DNA of 64,000 bases from Alisma plantago-aquatica. Its lineage: Eukaryota; Streptophyta; Magnoliopsida; Alismatales; Alismataceae. A program made the position numbers and the translations under genes. Below the pieces are notes generated by a model. The model was not told the origin of the DNA and ran no database searches. It saw nothing but the letters and a program-made list of their open reading frames with translations. Positions 59,767 to 64,000 of the stretch are shown here, piece by piece. The DNA lies in NCBI GenBank assembly GCA_963693085.1, contig OY856410.1, forward strand, positions 567,334,406 to 567,398,405, read 5' to 3'. Within the stretch, counting starts at the first letter, position 1, and each line of letters opens with the position of its first letter.

Positions 59767-60999
59767 ATGTCATATGGGGATCAATTTCTTGACTATTCTG
59801 CAATGGCCTCTCTGGGGGAAACTGCCAAAGAAGCAGCTTTTGTTGAGTTCCAACAATGTTTATTCAGAATCAACACGAGTCAACCACAAGAAAACCTTCC
59901 ACAAAACTTTGTCCTGGAGCAATCTTCACCCCTTCCCCCAGAACAAGATGAATTAGAAAGGGTCAGTTTAGATATGGATGAAAATCTCAAATCTGCTTCT
60001 GACTCAGATAAAGGCAAATATCTACAACACTACATCGATGATTTGGAGCAGACACCCTCCCACCTTCCGCAAGAGCTCCCCCCTCCGCTACCTCTACCTC
60101 ACAAGATGCACGATTTAGACATGGCGGCCATCTCTACCCTAGATGCTCAGGATATCTTCATCCTAAACACTATAGTAGATGATGCCAAAGAAGGGGGAGA
60201 TGTTATCTACCATAATACAAAGACTCAGTGCAAGTTGACACGTGAAGATTTTCGCACCATCCTTCGACCACAGTCATCGGTGAAGATGGAAATCTTCCAT
60301 GTCCTCCTTGCCAATTCTATCGAAATCTACAAAAGCTCTAAACGGATGAAACCAGTACTTAACTCTTCACCTTCTCTGGCCATGAGTCTTTTATATAAAG
60401 ATTTACAAAACAAATCTATCGAGCAGTCGCATAGGGGGATTGCCAGAAAGGCATGCTATATTACCGTGCCCTTTCAAGTTTCTGGCCACTGGCTGCTAAT
60501 GATCGTGGACACCGCGGCTCGGGATGCCAAGGTGTACAATTTTTGCGCTAGTGAACTAAAGGCCGGAATAATTAATTTTGCTGCTATTGAAGTCGGGGAG
60601 GCCAGATGCATCCGTTTCCAGCTTCTGAAATTGATTTGGGTTGCATGCCCATCCCTCCAAAATGGTTGGAACCAACCCTGGTTCCAAATCATAAACCCAC
60701 AAGTCCAAACACAAGAAGGATCTAGGGATTGCGCTTTCTACACTATTCGCCACATCCAAGCGCTCAATCAACAAATCCCTTTTACTGAGTTGGCCACAGA
60801 GGATTTTCATTCTCTACGAGGCCGTTATGCCATGGAACTAATATGTGATAGAAGGTTCTTCAAGGACCCTACTATGGCACCTAACAACATTCCTCGCTAC
60901 CTCTACTCGTCCATCCAACATCCTCACAAACAGTCATTCCAGCAAACAATAAAGGAGTTGGAGAAACAACAGCATGCTAAGGTCCTTGAGACGAAATAA
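59767..60999 (+). pseudogene. 3' gene, part 4: first Ulp1-like (C48) domain
   Basis: Same frame as the coiled coil, open for 410 codons. Residues about 160-360 show the Ulp1 layout: LTREDFRTIL, an Ile/Val-rich core, the catalytic His in VPFQVSGHWLLMIVD, VYNF where the usual Asp position (YDS) is Asn, and the nucleophile Cys in EGSRDCAFYTIRHIQAL. Ulp1 enzymes process or remove SUMO or related modifiers. The Asn at the Asp position may weaken activity. The domain is intact in itself although the gene has upstream stops. It ends at TAA 60997 and the same frame runs on into a second such domain. Confidence 0.72.
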
Positions 61000-61020
61000 T
61001 GGGATCCTTACTCTTTTGAT

Positions 61021-61875
61021 TTGGCAGATGATAAAGGGGACACTGAGTTGCTAATTGGGGCTACCATCAACAGACCATCTTCACAAAAGGTGCCCCTATC
61101 TGCCATTGAACCGACTTTCCCTAATTTTGACCTCAGCGCCTACAAAAGTCTTTCCGACAATGAACTTCAGCTCATCATGTCTAGGCTTTACGCCGAGAAA
61201 GATGATCTCATTTTTCTAGCCAGAGATATTCTGGTTATGGCAGATGCGCTACGTGAAACTGTACAGTTCAAATGGTCTCTATCCGTGAGTCTGATGGTCG
61301 TCTATCAATATCTCCTCAGACGGAACCACCCTACGACATATATGGCATCAACATATCTGAAGGATGATCTCCTAAAGCTCAAGAACTTCAGAACAACTTA
61401 AGCACTCATTTCTTTCCTCCAACATATGACTCCGAAGTTTATCATGCTTCCTTTCTTACATTCAGAGCACTGGATGTTACTGGAAATAAATCTTCATGAT
61501 GGAACAATAATAATATATAACATTTCTGATAGCCAGTACAATCCAGATCAGCAACAGTATACTACAACACCAAGAACGCCCACGGAGGAGATGGCGAAGG
61601 AGTGTGCTGACCAACTATGTGACCTCCTCAGTAAGCACACAAGGGCGTACGATAAAGAACACTTTCATCACCCAGCCTTCAGCCACAGATGTCCTTAATA
61701 GCTCCGAGAGTCAAATGACTGCGGCTTCCACATCCTCTACTGGATGTACACTATCATGGTCCTTGGAAGACCAGTAGAGGACATGATAGACGTGAATTAC
61801 CATGCTCTACGTGGAAAGTTTGAAGTTAATCTTCTCCGCACGCATGAAGCTAACACAGGACTTATAGTAGCCTAA
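61021..61875 (+). pseudogene. 3' gene, part 5: second Ulp1-like (C48) domain
   Basis: Same frame, 22 bases after the previous stop. It has LSDNELQLIMSRLYAEKDDL, an N-terminal helical part with YQYLLRR, then the His in LPFLHSEHWMLLEINLHDG, YNISDSQ at the Asp position and the nucleophile Cys in RESNDCGFHILYWMYTIMV. Stops at 61399, 61696 and 61699 break it; the natural end is TAA at 61873. It is clearly diverged from the first domain, so the pair is not a recent copy. It could also be read as a single split protease family with an insertion, but two separate His...Cys sets argue for two domains. Confidence 0.7.
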
Positions 61876-63122
61876 TGCCCTTGTCCTTGTACTTGTCAAC
61901 CTATCACTTTGACACTCTGAGGACAGAGTGAGTGATAAGTTAAGGGGGGGAAGTACACTGGACAAGGGCAAGGTATCATTTTTTAAACCACTTCCCTCTC
62001 TACCTTCTCTTTCAATTTTGTACAAATTTTTTAGCTTTCTTTGCACATTTAGATTTTGTTTTAAGTAATTCCTCTATTAAAATAAATCTGGCACATAAGA
62101 ATAACATCCCTCTTGGAAAAGGTCACCCCCAGCTAATTTCAGAATCCAGTTAGTCCTTAAAAGCAATATTAAGAATAGCATATAGGCATGTAATGGTGAA
62201 TTAATAAATTACCTTCACACTAGATTTCCATGCCTTTTCTTCAATTCTACATCTGACTCTCCACAGGTCAACATCAGGGCCGAAGCAAGACAAACACTTT
62301 CAAGGAGGGGAGGGAGGGAGGGATATCAGGTGACATCCAAATCAAGAAACCTCGCAAGTGGACCACCAAGTAGAAACCAAATAAGTGCATGTCAAAAAAC
62401 TCTAAGAACAGCTTTCTTATCTTTAATAAAAGAGGCTCGGCCACCCAATCAAAACCCCTAAAAATCCCAAATCCTAAGCTTGTGAGTTTACGAATAAAAG
62501 CCAGAGTGTTGAATAAAAACATGAAAGTCTTGCCACGCATAAGGATCTATATGAAGAGCCAATAAAGGTTTTTCTTGGCCGATACATTCAACTGCCTTCA
62601 CAAAGGCAGATGTGTCATGCCCGGTAGTGAGACCCTAAGGTATCCAAATATATGAAAGGATGATAAAGGACTTGCCCGACCAGTACATTCAGCTACCCTC
62701 ACAAAGGAAGATGTGTCGTGCCTGGTAGTGAGATCCTAGACGCATAGACAAACCCTCCCTCACTTGAAGGAGGAGTTACACAACAAGCCTTTAAGCCAAC
62801 CTTCATACCCACTCTAGCTTCTGGCATGTTTTTCAAAGAAGTATAAAGCTGATTAGAGTCGACGACATGCACAGAAAAAACTCAAGTAAAAAAAAGGGTG
62901 GTCCCAATACGAGCTACGTGATATGGAAGAAACTTGAGATCCAAGCAACTCTCAACACCTGAAAGAGTTAGGGAAAGTAAAAGCTCTGATACGACCTTAG
63001 GAGATCTATGGTTTAGAATTGAAGCAAGAGTATGGAAACCTTAACTAAAATAATATCGCCTCACCACTATGTGCCTTAGCTCTATCTAGCTTGAGGACAA
63101 GCTAGACTCTAAGTTAGGGGGG
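61876..63122 (+). other. Non-coding 3' tail with polypurine tracts
   Basis: No gene seen. A first purine tract, TTAAGGGGGGGAAG at 61939-61952, follows the 3' gene. The functional one, AAGTTAGGGGGG, ends at 63122 against the LTR and is preceded by CTTGAGGACAAGC, the usual phrase in this lineage. Between them is a diverged direct duplication of about 75 bases, spaced about 100 bases apart, at 62568-62640 and 62670-62745 (shared text includes ACAAAGG and GATGTGTC). Confidence 0.75.
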
Positions 63123-64000
63123 TGATTACCTCCCATGTTGTGATGTTATCTTAATAGTTTTCCTTAGTTTTCCATACTCTTTCTCAGATAAATTAGATAG
63201 AATCCTTAACTTTCTTCCTTTATTGCAAATATACCATTAGACTAACGTTTCTCCTTTTTATTCTTACAGAAAAACACAAAAAATCACAAAAGTCCCAAAC
63301 GGTCCCAAGATCGTTTGGAGACCAACCGGTCCCGAGACCACATAAAGCCAACCGGTCCTGAGACCGCATGGAGTTACATGGTCTCGAGACCGCATAAAAC
63401 CAAACGGTCCTAAGACCGTGCAAAGCCAAACGGTCCCAAGACTGCATGGAGTTATACGGTCCCAGGACTGCATAAAGCCAACCGGTCCCGAGACCACATG
63501 GAGTTACACGGTCCTGAGACTGCATAAAACCAAACGGTCCCGAGACCGTGCAAAGCCAAATGGTCCCGAGATCGCATGGAGTTACACGGTCCCGAGACCG
63601 CATAAAACCAAACGGTCCCAAGACTGTGCAAAGCCAAATGGTCTCGAGACCGCATGGAGTTACACGGTCCCGAGACCGCATAAAACCAAACGGTCCCAAG
63701 ACCGTGCAAAGCCAAACGGTCCTGAGACCGCATGGAGTTACACGGTCCTGAGACCGCACAAAACCACACGGTCCCAAGATTGAATAAAGGCAAATGGTTT
63801 TGAGACCGCGAGAGTCCAAATGGTTTCGAAACCGTGAGAGACCAAATGGTCTCAGAACCCAAACGGTTTTCAGGACCGTTTGAGCCCAAAACTGACCAAA
63901 CCGTTTGGACTTCACTCAAAGCCTATAAATAAGACCCAAAGGGTCTTCTCAAGCTATCAGGTTTCAGACGTCCAGAGGCTGCCTCTATTGCTCCAGAGCC
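63123..64000 (+). mobile_element. 3' LTR of the Athila-like element (cut by window end)
   Basis: Starts TGATTACCTCCC and matches 33263 onward through U3, the TATA box at 63924-63933 and the sequence after it. About 1.1 kb more should follow. The dyad array is at 63291-63905 with a slightly different number and order of phrases than in the 5' LTR. Confidence 0.92.
63291..63905. repeat. 26-bp phrase array in the 3' LTR
   Basis: Same three-phrase, 78-bp higher-order structure as 33450-34025. Copies differ by single bases within CGGTC-CCGA-GACCG, mostly C/T and G/A. Confidence 0.93.

Larger units (their letters stand above)
33263..64000 (+). mobile_element. Very large Athila-like Ty3/gypsy element
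   Basis: 5' LTR 33263-35264, tRNA-Asp primer site, gag-pol in one frame (35439 to about 51130, interrupted by a 9.9-kb copia array), spacer, a long 3' gene (52180-61875, interrupted by a LINE), a non-coding tail, a polypurine tract and the start of the 3' LTR at 63123. Its own sequence, without the two insertions, is roughly 16 kb up to the window end. The five bases before the 5' LTR are CTTCT, and the same bases should follow the 3' LTR outside the window. Assignment to Athila rests on Gag, protease and RT motifs, the tRNA-Asp site, the GGGAGGCAACCC motif after pol, and the ATHILA-type domain downstream. Confidence 0.88.

Noticed and set aside
1..64000. tRNA, rRNA or other structured RNA genes
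   Set aside because: Only tRNA-complementary primer sites were seen. No cloverleaf with A and B boxes or rRNA core sequence was noticed by eye; a covariance-model scan would settle it.

Overview
This window is plant nuclear DNA made almost entirely of retrotransposons nested inside one another. I found no host gene I could defend. The evidence for a land plant, probably an angiosperm, is the element types: Ty3/gypsy elements of the Athila/Tat kind primed by tRNA-Asp, a Tekay/Del-type chromovirus with a very long LTR, Ty1/copia elements primed by initiator tRNA-Met (including a SIRE/Maximus-like one), and plant L1-type LINEs with a DUF4283-type ORF1. The species cannot be named from this.

Layout, left to right. 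634-9510: an old, decayed Ty3/gypsy element on the minus strand with both LTRs, gag and protease remnants, no reverse transcriptase, and a truncated LINE inside it. 11134-13335: a plus-strand copia LTR with its primer site and a short piece of interior. 13340-18050: a minus-strand LINE whose central reverse-transcriptase segment is inverted. 18756-27985: a minus-strand copia element of the same LTR family, with decayed gag, integrase, RT and RNase H. 27986-28741: a plus-strand scrap of copia integrase/RT. 28742-33262: the 4.4-kb 3' LTR and last codons of a minus-strand chromovirus. 33263 to past the window end: a very large plus-strand Athila-like element that interrupts that chromovirus. The Athila-like pol gene is split at 38764-38768 by a tandem copia array (LTR-interior-LTR-interior-LTR, 38769-48696, target duplication GTATC). 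Its 3' gene is split by a nearly complete LINE (53289-58025, 16-bp target duplication).

The most unusual coding content is the Athila-like element's 3' gene, which sits where env-like genes occur. Read through its stops and the LINE, it has an ATHILA-type domain, a Pro/Thr/Ser-rich linker, a coiled coil, an acidic stretch, and then two successive Ulp1/C48-like cysteine protease domains. The gene is broken here, but the order of parts is clear.

A second theme crosses families. The LTRs of the old gypsy, chromovirus, SIRE-like copia and Athila-like elements each contain arrays of short phrases with inverted CGGT...ACCG arms. Where I could locate a TATA box (all but the chromovirus), the array lies upstream of it. 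In the Athila-like element the same 26-bp phrase recurs in the spacer upstream of the 3' gene, next to a second TATA box. Most coding regions carry in-frame stops; where family context suggests the original residue, many look like Gln or Arg codons changed by C-to-T, as expected for long-methylated repeats. Only the two short SIRE-like gag frames and the LINE ORF1 at 53356 are open.
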